Numbered from the stretch's first letter, positions 21,943 to 32,581 are shown. The stretch is DNA of 64,000 bases from Glaciozyma antarctica PI12 (GCA_002917775.1 KZ627162.1:103609-167608), one strand, 5' to 3'. The notes: generated by a model from the sequence alone, not told the origin. Numbers and translations: made by a program.

Positions 21943-22500
21943 GCGAGTTGGACGTCCCCTTTCTTGATACCCACAGCCGCGTCTAATCTCTTTCGGATCA
22001 TGTGTACTACCTGTTGCATCCTCTCTAACTTCTCCCCCCATGGATACTTTCTTAGATTCTCTCTTGAGTAGAGACCACCACCCTTTTTTGCATTCAAGAA
22101 CGTTGTCGAACGCGCGCCGTGCCGGAGCGTCTGAGAGGTCGTTCCTCGTGCAAGGCCGTAAAAGAAGGCAGAAAAGGTTCAAACGATGTCGAGGGGAACG
22201 TAGAAGGAGCGCGCAGGGAGGGCGCCGTAGGAAGGGAACGCACGGGAGCAGCGGAACGAGCCTCAGCTTTCTCGAGCTCTCTCCTCGCCGCAACGACTGA
22301 ACTGAAAAAGGCAATGCCGCCATTACGGGGTTCCAGCAAGTCCACGCATCGAAGCCGAACAGCACAGAGAACGCCACGAGGTGCAGCGTCTCGATCCCAT
22401 CCTCCCTCTCCGCCCTTCCTCTCCAGAAATGCTCCCGCTCCGCCGACACGACCTTTCCCAACTCGTGATCCCAAGTGCGACCATTGCGGGCTGACCCAGA
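21943..22500. other. intergenic, SLY41 to RPP2 (convergent)
   Basis: 558 bp between two 3' ends. It contains 3' UTR-like sequence and open but feature-free frames. Nothing else is recognised. Confidence 0.4.
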
Positions 22501-23000
22501 TCAATCGAAGAGTCCGAATCCGAGGTCCTGCGTACGAAAAAATTAGCTGTCTGCTCCCCACTCGCGGAGAGTGAATGAACGCACGTCGTCAGACTCCTCC
22601 TTCTCCTCGACCTTCTCCTCCTTCTTCTCGACAACGTCCTCCTTGGCGGCAGCGGCGGGGGCGGCGGAAGAGGCGGCTCCTCCCGAGGGGACGGAAGCGA
22701 GCTTGGCGGATCCAGCGGCGATGAGCTCGTTAAGGTCCTTTCCGGAGAGCTCAGCGATCAAGGTATCGAGGCGGGCATCGTCGGCGGAGACGCTGTGCGA
22801 GTGGTGGGGTCAGCTTTGGAGGGGGCGGTTTGGGAGGGAGGGGACGTACTCGACGGTCGCGAGGAGGGCCTTGACGTCGGCGGCCGAGGGGGAGGTGTTT
22901 CCACCAATGGTGAGGAGGAGGTAACTGGGGAAGCAAGGCGTGAGACTGGGAGCAGAGGAGCAGGCTGGGGAGAGAACTCGTACGCTGCAACGAGACGCAT
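22501..23000 (-). CDS. RPP2: 60S acidic ribosomal protein P2
   Basis: P2 forms the ribosomal stalk with P0/P1 and recruits translational GTPases. Four exons encode [59 protein letters not shown], an Ala-rich hinge, then [20 protein letters not shown]. The C-terminal acidic peptide is completed across the last intron. The length of about 110 aa and the [11 protein letters not shown] tail are diagnostic. The N-terminus MRxxAAYLLL and the GGN motif favour P2 over P1. A probable 5' UTR intron ends directly before the ATG (GAACAG/ATG). It diverges from RPS15. Confidence 0.95.
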
Positions 23001-23614
23001 CTGTTCGAGTTCGCTGTGGTCAGCCCTGGTTCGGCTCTGGTGGGCAGCGACGGTACTCACTTTGATATCGGTATCTGCTGTTTAGCCTTAGTCTTTGGGA
23101 GGACAACGATTATGGAGAAGCAGAAGAAAGGGCGGAAGACTTTGCAGGGAGGCCAAGCCTGAGCCTTTTTCTGACCTTAGGTGGGTGGCTCAATTCGATT
23201 CGCGTCCTCTCCCTCGAGTCGAAGAGATTTCTCTTTCTTCGTCCGTCCACCCTTACTCACCACCCCCAGGTAAGACTCACTCTCAGAGCGTACAGTACAG
23301 GACCACTACCACCTCCTCGAAACCCCGACCTCTCCCGTCTTCGGACCATTCGAAACGACCAAGGAGAACTCGCTGGTCAAATTGGAGGGGCGCAAGGAGG
23401 GACTGCTGGGACTGGGAGAGCCCTGCGTGGCAGGGGAGAAGACGGCGTGAGGGAGGAACAGCTGAACGACGGGGGAGATTATGCTGGAGGACTGGAGGGA
23501 GGATTGGAGGAGGGCTGCCCGACCACGAACACCCCGACTCGACACGACACACGCCCGCTCTCTGAGAACGCTGTTCTGACTCTCGCTCTTTCCCTCCCTA
23601 CAGCTTCATCCATC
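23001..23614. promoter_or_regulatory. divergent ribosomal-protein promoter region, RPP2 and RPS15
   Basis: 614 bp between two ribosomal-protein start codons, including apparent 5' UTR introns on both sides (acceptors just before each ATG). No known ribosomal-protein box is recognised with confidence. Confidence 0.4.
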
Positions 23615-24307
23615 ATGAACGCCGACGAGCAGGCCGCCGAGAACCGCAGGCGTCGCACCTTCCGCAAGTTCACCTACCGTGGAGTCGAGGTGCGTCCACC
23701 CCCCCATCGCCCCCCTCTCCACTCCACTCAAGCTAACCCTGCCCCACTCGCCAGCTCTCCGCTCTTCTCGACCTGGACACCCCCCAGCTCATGGAGCTCG
23801 TGCACGCCCGTGCTCGCAGAAGGTTCCAGCGTGGACTCAAGCGCAAGCCCATGGCGCTCATCAAGAAGCTCCGCAAGGCGAAGAAGGACGCTCCCGCTGG
23901 AGACAAGCCTGCCGTGGTCAAGACTCACTTGCGTGACATGATCATCGTGCCGGAGATGATTGGAAGCGTGATCGGAATCTACAACGGAAAGGTCTTCAGT
24001 GCGTTGTCCGGGTTGGGGATGAGGGATAGGAGCTGATGGGTCCACTCTTCTCTGCGCGCAGACGCCGTTGAGATCAAGCCCGAGATGACTGGATTCTACC
24101 TCGCCGAGTTCTCGGTGCGTTCCTCACTCAGCCTTCGCGCCCACCGATCCCAACTGATTCCCCCCTCTCTTAGATCTCGTACAAGCCCGTTCGCCACGGA
24201 CGCCCTGGAATCGGAGCTACCCACTCTTCCCGTTTCGTGCGTACCCCTCGCCGCTCACGAACCGAACAAGAACTGACGACGTCGACTGCAGATCCCCCTC
24301 AAGTAGG
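23615..24307 (+). CDS. RPS15: 40S ribosomal protein S15 (uS19)
   Basis: uS19 is in the 40S head near the decoding region. Exons give [133 protein letters not shown] and IPLK. All family landmarks are present in order, and the last exon is only a few codons (TAG at 24305). Length is about 150 aa. The ATG at 23615 follows CTACAG/CTTCATCCATC, suggesting a 5' UTR intron. It is head-to-head with RPP2. Confidence 0.96.
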
Positions 24308-24710
24308 CGATTCGAGTTGTGTGTGTGTGGAGACGAGCGTCGGGAGCATTACGTGTTGGACGTGTTGGTGGTCGTGGTCGACGATGCTATGATCATGCTT
24401 CGAAGCTTGAGATTGTGCGGGGCGAGGGGCACCATTTCGCAAGTCTGCTCTGGTCGATGGCTACTCTGCTTCCTGCCGACCTGCTTGCGTGGCTCTGCTT
24501 CTCGGTGGGCTCAAGGACGTCTGCTTTGGTCTGCTTCTCTATCCGACGGCGGTCGTTGCGAACGGCTCGGCGAGTCGTCGCGGGACAGGCTTGGGACAGG
24601 GGGAGGTCTCTCGCCCGCTTCGCTTCTCTCTCTCTCTGCTGCGCTCTCATCGCCGCAGTCAAGGCCGCACCAAACAAACTAGCGAATGGTGAATAACAAC
24701 CTCCTCCTCC
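24308..24710. other. intergenic, RPS15 to HCCS (convergent)
   Basis: 403 bp between two 3' ends, T-rich in places. No RNA gene or repeat is recognised. Confidence 0.4.
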
Positions 24711-25756
24711 CTACTTCTCCTTCTGCACCCTAACTCCCAACGGCTTCGGCCCCTCCCCACCCCACGTCTCCTTCTTAACCTTCCACCACTCCGCCAACCT
24801 CTCCTGCACCGCTCCTACGGAATCTACTGCAGGCCGAACATCGAGACTGAAGACGGGGTTCCCTTGCTCGTCGTCTGGGAGCGCGTAGTAGTCGATCACG
24901 TCTGCGAGATTTGGCGGGTTAGTGTGGGATTTCGAGGGGTTGGTGTGAGAGGGAGGGAGAAACGTACAGCGGTGAGTCGTGTAGGGCTGGGAAGGGGAGG
25001 CGGAGGTGTAGGAGGAGGCAGAGGTGGGAGGAGCGGGGCGGTGGACTTCCCAGTCGTGTCGATCGAAAGGCTTCACGTAGCTGTTGCACGAGGGGTCAGT
25101 AATATGGGAGAGCGTGGAGGAGGACGGGACGAACTCGTATTTGCTGGGAAGGAGCTTGCCGAGCAGGAGGTGGTAGCGAGCTTTGGGAGAGAGGTCCTGT
25201 GGCCGACCTTGGAACCGAGCGAGCGAAGATCGGTCGCCACTGCGATCCACCACACATCGTCAGTTCTTCCCTCCTAACCCACGCAAAGGAGAACGTGGAC
25301 TCACCCCTGGTGCTTCTCCTCCCACGTCCGAACCTGCTGCCACGCCGCCTCGTTCAACCAGTTATGAATATGCACCATCATCTCTACGCTCTCCTCTGGC
25401 GTCTCCCACCCCTTCCTCACGAGCGCATTATAAAACTGCTGAGGACTAGGGTACTCCCACGCATCCTCCTTCGCCTTGACCTCCGATGGAGGCGCCGAAG
25501 TCGGCGTCGAGCCGTGCGCGACGGGGCAGGCTGATGGGTCGGAGGAAGAGGTGGAGGCGCGCGGGATCGTGGAGAGGGTTCGTTGGAGAGGGAGAGTGGT
25601 CTTTTGTCCGGCGGAAGGGGCTTGAGGGAGGGTAGGGATGTTGTTGAGAGGGTTTAGAGAGGAGGATGAGGATTCGTGCATCGGGCATCCTGCGGGGGGA
25701 GTTCGGGCGTCTGGAGTGGGTGCTGCTGGGGCTGGTGATGATTGAGCGACTCCCAT
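24711..25756 (-). CDS. CYC3: holocytochrome c synthase (cytochrome c/c1 heme lyase)
   Basis: This inner-membrane-associated enzyme of the intermembrane space attaches heme to apocytochromes c/c1. The protein starts MGVAQSSPAPAAPTPDARTP and has two Cys-Pro heme-regulatory motifs (AGCPMHE near residue 25 and SACPVAHG near 80). Then come WEYPSPQQFYNALVRKGWET, EESVEMMVHIHNWLNEAAWQ, WEEKH, LARFQGRPQDLSPKARYHLL, PFDRHDWEVHR and YYALPDDEQGNPVFSLDVRP. The conserved His and Trp residues of the synthase are present. Three introns interrupt it. CYC3 and CYT2 cannot be separated by eye, and basidiomycetes may have a single bifunctional enzyme. It shares a 148-bp divergent promoter with ANY1. Confidence 0.92.
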
Positions 25757-25904
25757 CGTGCTGGAGTTGGGCTGGCGATGAGTCGGGAGGGTGGGAGGAG
25801 GACAAGGGAGGAAACGCAAATCGAACTTGCTCCGAGACTTCGGCCAGCGGGGCTTTCCCTCGTACGCCTCTCTGAACACCAGCGCCGACTTCAGGAAACT
25901 CAAG
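25757..25904. promoter_or_regulatory. divergent promoter, HCCS and ANY1
   Basis: 148 bp between opposing start codons (25756 minus, 25905 plus). No specific element is recognised. Confidence 0.4.
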
Positions 25905-27403
25905 ATGGGATGGCTATCAACCCTCAGCGCAGTGGCCATGGCAGTCGGTGAGCTCGCAGCTCCACGGCGTCGACTCCCGTGCTCACCCTCAACTCCTCTC
26001 CGCTCCTCGCAGGACCTCCCCTCGCCTACGGAGACCAGTACCTCTCGATCGTGCGGAAACACACCTCGGCTGGATTTAGTACGGACGTCTGCGGAGTCCT
26101 TATCGGTTCGCTCGTTCTCAGCTCCGCCACGAACGCATGTGCTGAGCTCTTCTACCTCTGTGCAGTCGCCAACGTGACGAGGGTTTTCTATTGGCTGGGT
26201 GAGTGGGGAGTCCAAGGAGTGGGAAGCGTTGGAACGGCTGGCTACATAGTCGCGGAGGAGTGGGGAGGCGCTGGCCTTGCAGCTCTCACTGCGCTCGAGT
26301 AGCCCAGCTGACTCTCCCAATCTGCAGGAGAGCGCTTCCAGACAGCCCTTCTCATTCAGTCTCTCCTCATGAGTGCGTGCGGAACCAGTCGTTCCCTTGT
26401 ACTGGAATGCTGACCCCGCTCAGTCATTGCGCAGTTCGGTTCGTGAACTCTTGACACGACAGAGCAGGAGAGCTGAGCTGTGTACCAACAGCACTGCTCT
26501 ATGTCTGCTTGCTATATCGCCCAACTTACGGCGAATTCATCAACCCCCGCTCAAATCAAGAGGAAGAAGCATTGACGGGCGGAGAGCTCAAGGAGCCCAA
26601 GAGTACGCGGCCGGGTCAGCTCTGGCAGTGGAAAGCGTTCGGAAGGTGCGATTATTCGTACTCTGCGCTGGATGAACGTTGATCGCAGCCTTGCTCGCAG
26701 CTATCTCGAGTTCATCGCGGTTCTCATCCTGGTGCACTGCAGCCTATTCCTCCTTCTGCATTCCTTCGACTGGTTTGTGACAGGACTCGGATTTATTGCG
26801 CTGGGTTTGGAGGCAACAGTGAGTAGCTTTCCTTCTTCTTCGTCTCCCGCGCGCTAATGCGGCGACTCCTCGCAGCTTCCTATTCCTCAGCTCCTCGTGA
26901 ACCAGCAGCGTCGTTCAACGGCGGGGTTCAGGTTCGTTTAATCGCTTTCAAGAGTATGTATCTCAGCGCTGACGAGATCGCGCAGACATTCCGTGCTCGC
27001 CGGCTGGGTAGGAGGTGATGCGATCAAGACGTAGGTCTCTCTGCTCTCCCAGTCTCGTGCCTCGCTCACGCTCCTTGCAGGATCTACTTCTTTGCGACCG
27101 AGGGAAACAGCATCAGCTTCAAAGTAAGTCCGTCTTCCCTGTCGCTCGAGCCTGCGAACTCATTTCGGCTCTTCGCAGGCCTGTGCCTGCTTCCAACTTT
27201 CGGTGGACGTCTTGCTTTGCATCCAGACTTTCGCATATCGGGCACAGGTACGTGCTTTCTCCTCTCTGACTTCTGCGCGAGCCAAACTGAGGCTGCGTCG
27301 TGCAGACGAAGCGAGACCTTGCGAACCGGGAGGAGCTCAAGGACGATGCGGGAGTTGCTGGCCCTGAGGCAATTCTCAGAGCAGCTAGGCACCAGGTGGT
27401 TTG
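25905..27403 (+). CDS. ANY1: PQ-loop membrane protein, Any1/Cfs1 type
   Basis: Yeast Any1 is a PQ-loop protein at Golgi/endosomes that antagonises phospholipid flippases. About nine short exons encode MGWLSTLSAVAMAV/GPPLAYGDQYLSIVRKHTSA, GFSTDVCGVLLIANVTRVFY, WLGERFQTALLIQSLLMI, then a hydrophilic loop, a second set of helices (YLEFIAVLILVHCSLFLLLH) and a second PQ-type motif (PIPQLLVNQQRRSTAGFRHS, VLAGWVGGDAIKTIYFFATE). The protein ends near RAARHQVV. The two PQ-loop repeats and the linker with YRPTYGEF fit this family. The final codons beyond ARHQ could shift if a further intron exists. Confidence 0.85.
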
Positions 27404-27634
27404 ATTGTTGTAATTATTCGTGCTCGGCGTCTTCTAGGTCAGTACGAGGAGAGTTGTGGCCTGTTGAATCAGCTTGAGCCGCGCGAAGTGAACAGCTCTT
27501 GTCCTCCTCCACTTCCGCCTGCCCACTCGCCCAAAGGCCGCCCACAGCAAGGCGTACCTTCCCTCTCCACCGCCCCATCTCCCGCCCTTCCTGCGCAAAC
27601 CGCCGTCCAACCTCGAAAGAGCCTTCGCCTCCTC

Positions 27635-28458
27635 ATGTTCCCCCTCCGGCTACCGACCCTCCTCGCCTTCCTCCTCTTCGCGCGCTTCTCCTCCGCCCTC
27701 TACTTCTACCTTGAGGCAGGCGACAACCGCTGTTTCCTCGAGGAGCTGCCAAAAGACACGATCGTCGTCGGTGAGTCGACCCCCGCGCTCCTCTTCCGAC
27801 GTGGCAGCTCACGCGATCACTTCAGGGCACTACAAGGCGGAGGAATGGGCAGAGGACAGCAAGACGTACATCGTGAATGACCAGCTCGGGATCCAGATCG
27901 TCGTTCAGGTGCGTGGCTGTGAGGGGGACAATGGCGGGCTCAGCTGACTGTGCCTGCGGGTGTTTGCAGGAGGTCGAGAGCGGCGACAAGGTCGTCAACA
28001 CGCGCGGACTCCCTCAAGGCAAGTTCACCTTCACCTCGCACGAAGCGGGAGACCACACGATCTGCCTCAAGTCCAACTACACGGGCGGGTGGTTCTCGAC
28101 GCCCCAAGTCCGGATGCACCTCGATATTGCCGTTGGGGAGGCCAAGGTCGACGAGGATGGCGAGAGGGAGCACGTCAAGGATCTCGCGGGGAAGGTCAAG
28201 GAGCTTAACAGTCGGTTGGCCGACATTAGGCGCGAGCAGCAGTTCCAGAGGGAGAGGGAGGCCGAGTTTAGGGTCTTGAGCGAGAAGACCAACTCGCGGG
28301 CCGTCTATTGGAGTATCGTGCAGCTCGTTACGCTGTTGGGGATGTGCGGGTGGCAGCTACGCCATTTGAGGAAGTTCTTCGAGTCGAAGAAGCTGTGAGT
28401 GCGGTTTCAGCTCGGGCAGTGGGGCGCTGGCTGATTTCGCGTGTCTTGCAGCCGATAG
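27635..28458 (+). CDS. p24 family cargo receptor (p24-alpha/Erp1-TMED9 type)
   Basis: p24 proteins cycle between ER and Golgi in COPII/COPI vesicles. The protein has a signal peptide (MFPLRLPTLLAFLLFARFSS), a GOLD domain beginning ALYFYLEAGDNRCFLEELPK with HTICLKSNYTGGW, a coiled coil (AGKVKELNSRLADIRREQQF), one membrane span (YWSIVQLVTLLGMCGWQL) and a short cytosolic tail LRHLRKFFESKKL. A last intron (28395-28451, GTGAGT donor, TTGCAG acceptor) interrupts the Leu codon. Splicing gives KKLR-stop at 28458, while reading through gives KKL-stop at 28398. Only the spliced form has lysines at -4/-3, the COPI KKXX signal. p24-alpha proteins end KKLV in animals, which supports the spliced end. Confidence 0.93.
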
Positions 28459-28655
28459 GGAGCTTTGGAAGGAAGGGGGGAAGATACTTTCGACTCTGGA
28501 ACGTTGTTGGGAGCTGCACCGATGGTCGCGGGGAGAGAGGAGGGTACTGCTCGTTCGCTGGTCGTTCTCTGCTCGTTCTCTGCTCGCTCGCTGCTCGTTC
28601 ACTGCTTGTACTGCCCATCCTTGAGCCAATTACTACCGTCCTGGCGTGCCTAGTA
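28452..28655 (+). repeat. direct repeat, left copy (flanks F-box copy 2)
   Basis: About 200 bp beginning at the last p24 exon resembles 30271-30495 in the same orientation. Shared blocks include a GGAGCTTTGGAAGGAAGG-type start, TTTC(G/A)ACTCTGG, GGAACGTTG, GCACCGA(T/A)G, TCGCGGGGAGAGAGGA(G/A)GGTAC, GCTCGTTCACT and a closing CTGGCGTGCC(T/C)AGTA. Gaps and substitutions make it degenerate. Confidence 0.75.
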
Positions 28656-28764
28656 TCCTCCATATTCGCTCCACTCGCTCCCCCCGTAGTCCCTCCCGTA
28701 GTAGCTGCCGTCGTAGCTGCCGTCGTCCTCCTCGTCATCCTCATCATCATCCTCGTCCTCATCC
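28459..28764. other. intergenic, p24 to F-box copy 2 (convergent), mostly repeat
   Basis: Most of these 306 bp are the left direct repeat. The right part (about 28676-28764) is a run of GTC/GTA/CTC/CAT-type triplets. On the minus strand it would encode an Asp/Glu-rich tail in a frame other than that of the F-box protein. Confidence 0.5.
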
Positions 28765-29949
28765 TCACGATCGTAGCCAACCATACACTCGATTCCGACA
28801 CCGCAATTCCAAATGACGCTTCTCCGCACAACCAAAATCCTCGCTCACGCTCGCCTGGAAGGACCTTAGCGTCGCCTGATGGCGCACGATGAAGTCTCGC
28901 AGCGTTTCGTACGAGGATTCCGCGCAAAGACCGAGGTGGAGGACTTTGATGCGAGGGAGGAAGAGGGTGGAGAATCGCGCCGAGGGCGGGCGGAGGTCCG
29001 TCGAGGGGCGGAGGGGGCGAATGCTGTAGAAGGAGGTGAGAGTGGGAGCGACGTGCTGAAGGAACTTGAGGAGGGAGTCGATGGGGAGGTTCTCCGCGTC
29101 GCAATCGTCCCAGCAGCCGCTGGAAAGCTCGAGGTGGGTGAGCTTCGGGGCCCAGGTCGCTTCCTCCGCGAGCGCGTGCAGGACGTCGTAGGGCTCTCCC
29201 GTGAGCGCGAGAGTCTGCAACTCGGCGAGCGATCCCAGAGTTGTGGCGAGAAATGCTGAAGAGGGACTGGAGGGACTCCTCGCAGGGTGGTCGCCTTCGA
29301 AATGGAATTCGACCTTGAGGTGCCGAACGAGGGGGCATAGGGAGAGGAAATGGGAGAGAGAGTCGCCACTCGGGGGATCCAGGACGAGCACTTGTAGCTC
29401 CTGGATCTGTTTGCCAAACCTGCTCCAGCAGGCGGATAACGTCGTCGCAGGTGGCGCTGGAGATTGACAAGTCGAGTCCGACGAGCTGGGGAAGCTGCAA
29501 CGCAACCGCCAGTCGCAAAGGGTAGTTTCCGGGTCCCAAAAGCCCGCATCTCTGATCGAAAGGCCCTTGATGTGGTTGAGATGGTGTGGGACGACGGTGG
29601 TCGCGAAGTCGGCGACTCGTTTGGGGGTCGAATCGTTGAAGCCGACGCTCTGCGTAGCAAGTAGTATCAGCAAGACACCAGGTCACATGAAGATAGAGCG
29701 ACGCACACTCCATACGAGCGCCTGAGCCATCTGCGAAAGCTCCTTGCACGAGAGGAGAAGGCCCCTCAGCGTGTTGATACAGGAGCACTTCAAGTTCTCG
29801 TCGCAGCGGAAGGGCGTATTTGGCCGCCAAAGAGCTTCTTCGCAGGCAATTTTGACGATGTGGAGCTTGATTTCGGGAGGGAGGGAGAGGAGGGAGGGTT
29901 CAGCGGAGGTGGGCGGGAGGGATTCGCGCAGCGCGGTGAGGTCGTCCAT
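28765..29949 (-). CDS. F-box/LRR-like protein (paralogue copy 2)
   Basis: Two exons encode about 375 aa starting MDDLTALRESLPPTSAEPSL, with LLSLPPEIKLHIVKIACEEA and LLLSCKELSQMAQALVWS (F-box-like). Leucine-rich segments follow (IQELQVLVLDPP, LVRHLKVEFHFEG, SLAELQTLALTGE, LTHLELSSGC, LFLPRIKVLHLGL). The intron position (VWS/SVGF) matches copy 3 (IWR/SVDL). The frame ends at YGWLRS. The segment homologous to the copy 3 GESYGVAV reads GEASFGIAV in a neighbouring frame here, and the acidic tail lies in the third, so the C-terminus seems to be decaying or mis-sequenced. The open frame extends upstream to 30237, so an earlier start is possible. The gene lies between ~200-bp direct repeats. Confidence 0.75.
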
Positions 29950-30828
29950 CTGCAGCAGCAAGCCCTTCGTTAGCAGGTCCTCAGGGCGCGAATGCAGAGA
30001 GGAATTACGGGTGCGAGTGGGTGTGGGGGGGACTGACCAGTCGAGCAGCGGAGGGAAGGAGAGAAAGGAGCGCGGGAGGACTTTCGACTCCAGGCGTGGC
30101 AAGGCGTGGACTCGCCAGCTCCGCCTTCCTCCCACTTTCTCCTGCGAGCTATCTTCAAGCAAGCTGGATTCTTCTAACGCAGAGAGAGTTGCGAGCAATT
30201 CCCTCTCCCTTCCCCTCGCCTCTCCTGGCATCATCACTCCGGGACGCCAGCTGACTTCGCTTCTGTTTTGCAGCGAAGAGAGCTCCGGAGGGAAGGAGAG
30301 GAGATGCTTTCAACTCTGGCAGTTGGAACGTTGAGATCGTTGAGAGTTGCACCGAAGATCGATGCTCGCGGGGAGAGAGGAAGGTACCATTCTCTTCGCA
30401 GGCTGCTTGCTCGCTGCTCGTTCACTACTACTGCTCGTATTGCTCGTACTGCTCAAGCTAATTCCTGCGGCGCTGGCGTGCCCAGTAACATTCTGCCTCG
30501 CCCACGCCCGCAGAACCTCCCTGTCTGCCCTCCTATTGCACGTCCTCATCCTCGACCTCGAGATTGGCCTCTCAAGTCTCTCCACTTCTCACCCCGCCTA
30601 TCCTGTTGACCTGTATACGTAGGTTCTTCAAGAGCCAATCGAGGCTTGTTCAGTTTTGAGCCCGCTGCGAAATCTCCACACTCGCACGCGGGAAGCAGTT
30701 CCTGACCCTCTCTCCCAGCCTCACTTCCCACTCAAGACACCAGAAAAGCTCGAAGCAGTTCTCCTAACCCCAAGCAGTCCTCCCTCTCCCCACCTCAAGT
30801 ACCATCACATCTCCATCATTACAACCTC
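29950..30828. other. intergenic, F-box copy 2 to ENP1, with right repeat copy
   Basis: 879 bp holding the 5' region of F-box copy 2 (both genes run leftward) and the right direct repeat (30271-30495). 30496-30828 would be the ENP1 3' region. No further gene is supported. Confidence 0.5.
30271..30495 (+). repeat. direct repeat, right copy (flanks F-box copy 2)
   Basis: Degenerate copy of 28452-28655 in the same orientation, starting after TTTTGCAG as the left copy starts after CTTGCAG. The end of the repeat therefore coincides with a splice acceptor in the p24 gene. This suggests that a p24 3' end was duplicated around the F-box gene. Confidence 0.75.
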
Positions 30829-32581
30829 TCAAAGCACCTCCACCTCCATCGACTCCATCTGAATCTCCTCCCCCCTCGCCACAGAATGGATGATCTCCCT
30901 CCTAATCTCAGGCGTGATCTGCGGGTGAGGTTTCGCGCGCAAAACTTCGAGGAGGGCGTCCTTTTGTTCCGAGGTTAGGTCTTGCTTGTACCTGTGTGCG
31001 CGGGGTCAGGATTTGCGAAAGATGAAAGGAGGGGGGACGGACCGTTGGACGAAGACGAGGAAGGATTGGTGCCAGAGGACGGGCATGATCCTCGGATCGC
31101 GCTTGAAGCGGATAAAGTGGAAGACGAGCGCGTCGACGACCTTGTACGGAAGTGCGTACTTCTTGTCGAGGAGTACTCGGATGAAGAGACTGTTAGGGCC
31201 TGCGAGGGGAACGTTAGCGAGGAGTAGGGGGAGAGAGGAAGGACGAACCGGTGTACTCCATGTCGGCGAGCTTGAGGAGTGCGGCGCCAGAGTGGAGGAC
31301 GGGGACGCTGACTTTCGTAAGGACACTACCAATGATGGCGGCTTCTCGGAGAGTGCAAGTTCCGCTCTGCGATACAAAAAAGCGATCAGCGAGAGTTCGA
31401 GCGAACGTGCGACGAGACGTACCTCGCACAGAGGGAAGAGGATTCCCTTGAAGAACGCAGCGGGCTTGTAGATCGACTTCTTGAGCGCCATGTACGTGTG
31501 CACGCTGAGCTTGTTCGACTCGCTCCCAATCTCCTCGCGAACCTTCTCGAGCAGGATCTCCTTGTAGAACTTTTGGCTCTGCTTGGGGTCGAGGTTGGAC
31601 GCAAAGATGCGCGTCGCAGCGTACGTCGCGTGAGGAGTCCAGTTCTCCGGGTTGGTGAGCATGAGGAGAGTCGGCCACATGGAGAGCGTTGGGAGAATCT
31701 TGAAGGCTTTGGGGAGGGGTCCGGACTTGTAGCGGCTGAGTAGGTTGCCAACTCTGTCGGGGGAGTACGCTTAGCGGGGAGAGCTATGACTAAAAGCGAG
31801 GACGCACTTGGTGTAGACTTCAGCGATCTTGGGGTTGAATCCAGGAGGAGGCTCTCGTCGAGCTGAGGGTTCCGCAGGCGTCAGCTTCGTGTCGGTGGAG
31901 GGACCGCTCAGAGCTCAACTCACATTGAGGCGTCTCCTTTCCTTCCTCCTGCTCGTCAATCTTCTGCATAATCAAGTCTGCCAGCGTCTGTCCTCCTCCA
32001 AGCTGTCCCGCCGGCATGTAGTTGTCTAGAATCGCCTGGTCGCCCTCGTCAATCTCCTGCAACGAGTACGTCTCGGTTAGCTCCCAGATTTCTTCACCAA
32101 CACACGGAGAGCTCCTCACCAGCTCCTCGTACTCCTCGTCTCCGTAGTCCTCGTCGTCGTCGCTCAGCTCCTCGTCCTCCTCCGACTCGTCGTCCTGCAT
32201 CCGTCCGGTGTCCTCGCTGCACCGCCGGAGTCTCAGTCAGCTCCCAGTCTTCCTAAGACACTGCAGCTCGTGCTCACTCGTCCTCGTCGTCCCATTCGCC
32301 GTCGTCCTCCTTTGCGAGCTCATCCTGCTGGTCCCGCGCCATCTCGAGAACCCTGCGCGACGTCTTGGCGTTCAAGGTGGTCTACAATCACTCGTACCGT
32401 CAGCTTCCGCCTGGACTACAGGATAACGAGCGGGGCGTACCTCCTCTGGTTGTTGGCGCTTCATCTTCTGTCGCTTGCCAGGGACTGAGAGGACTCCGGT
32501 GTCTGCTGCTCCTGCCTCTGACATCTGTACCGCTAGAGGGTCGTGCTTCTGAGCCGTCTTTCGGCGCGATTCCTTTGGCAT
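30829..32581 (-). CDS. ENP1: Bystin/Enp1, 40S ribosome biogenesis factor
   Basis: Enp1 binds pre-40S particles and is needed for 18S rRNA maturation and export. The protein starts [20 protein letters not shown]. It has a Lys/Arg-rich N-terminus, an acidic linker ([20 protein letters not shown]), then the bystin domain: [145 protein letters not shown] and [20 protein letters not shown]. It ends MEVEVL at 30829. Several introns interrupt it. Domain order is complete. Its start is 194 bp from the DPM1 start on the other strand. Confidence 0.96.

Noticed and set aside
28328-29830. A 500-codon open frame on the minus strand over F-box copy 2
   Set aside because: It is a neighbouring frame of the LRR exon without LRR pattern; only its GEASFGIAV piece reflects homology.
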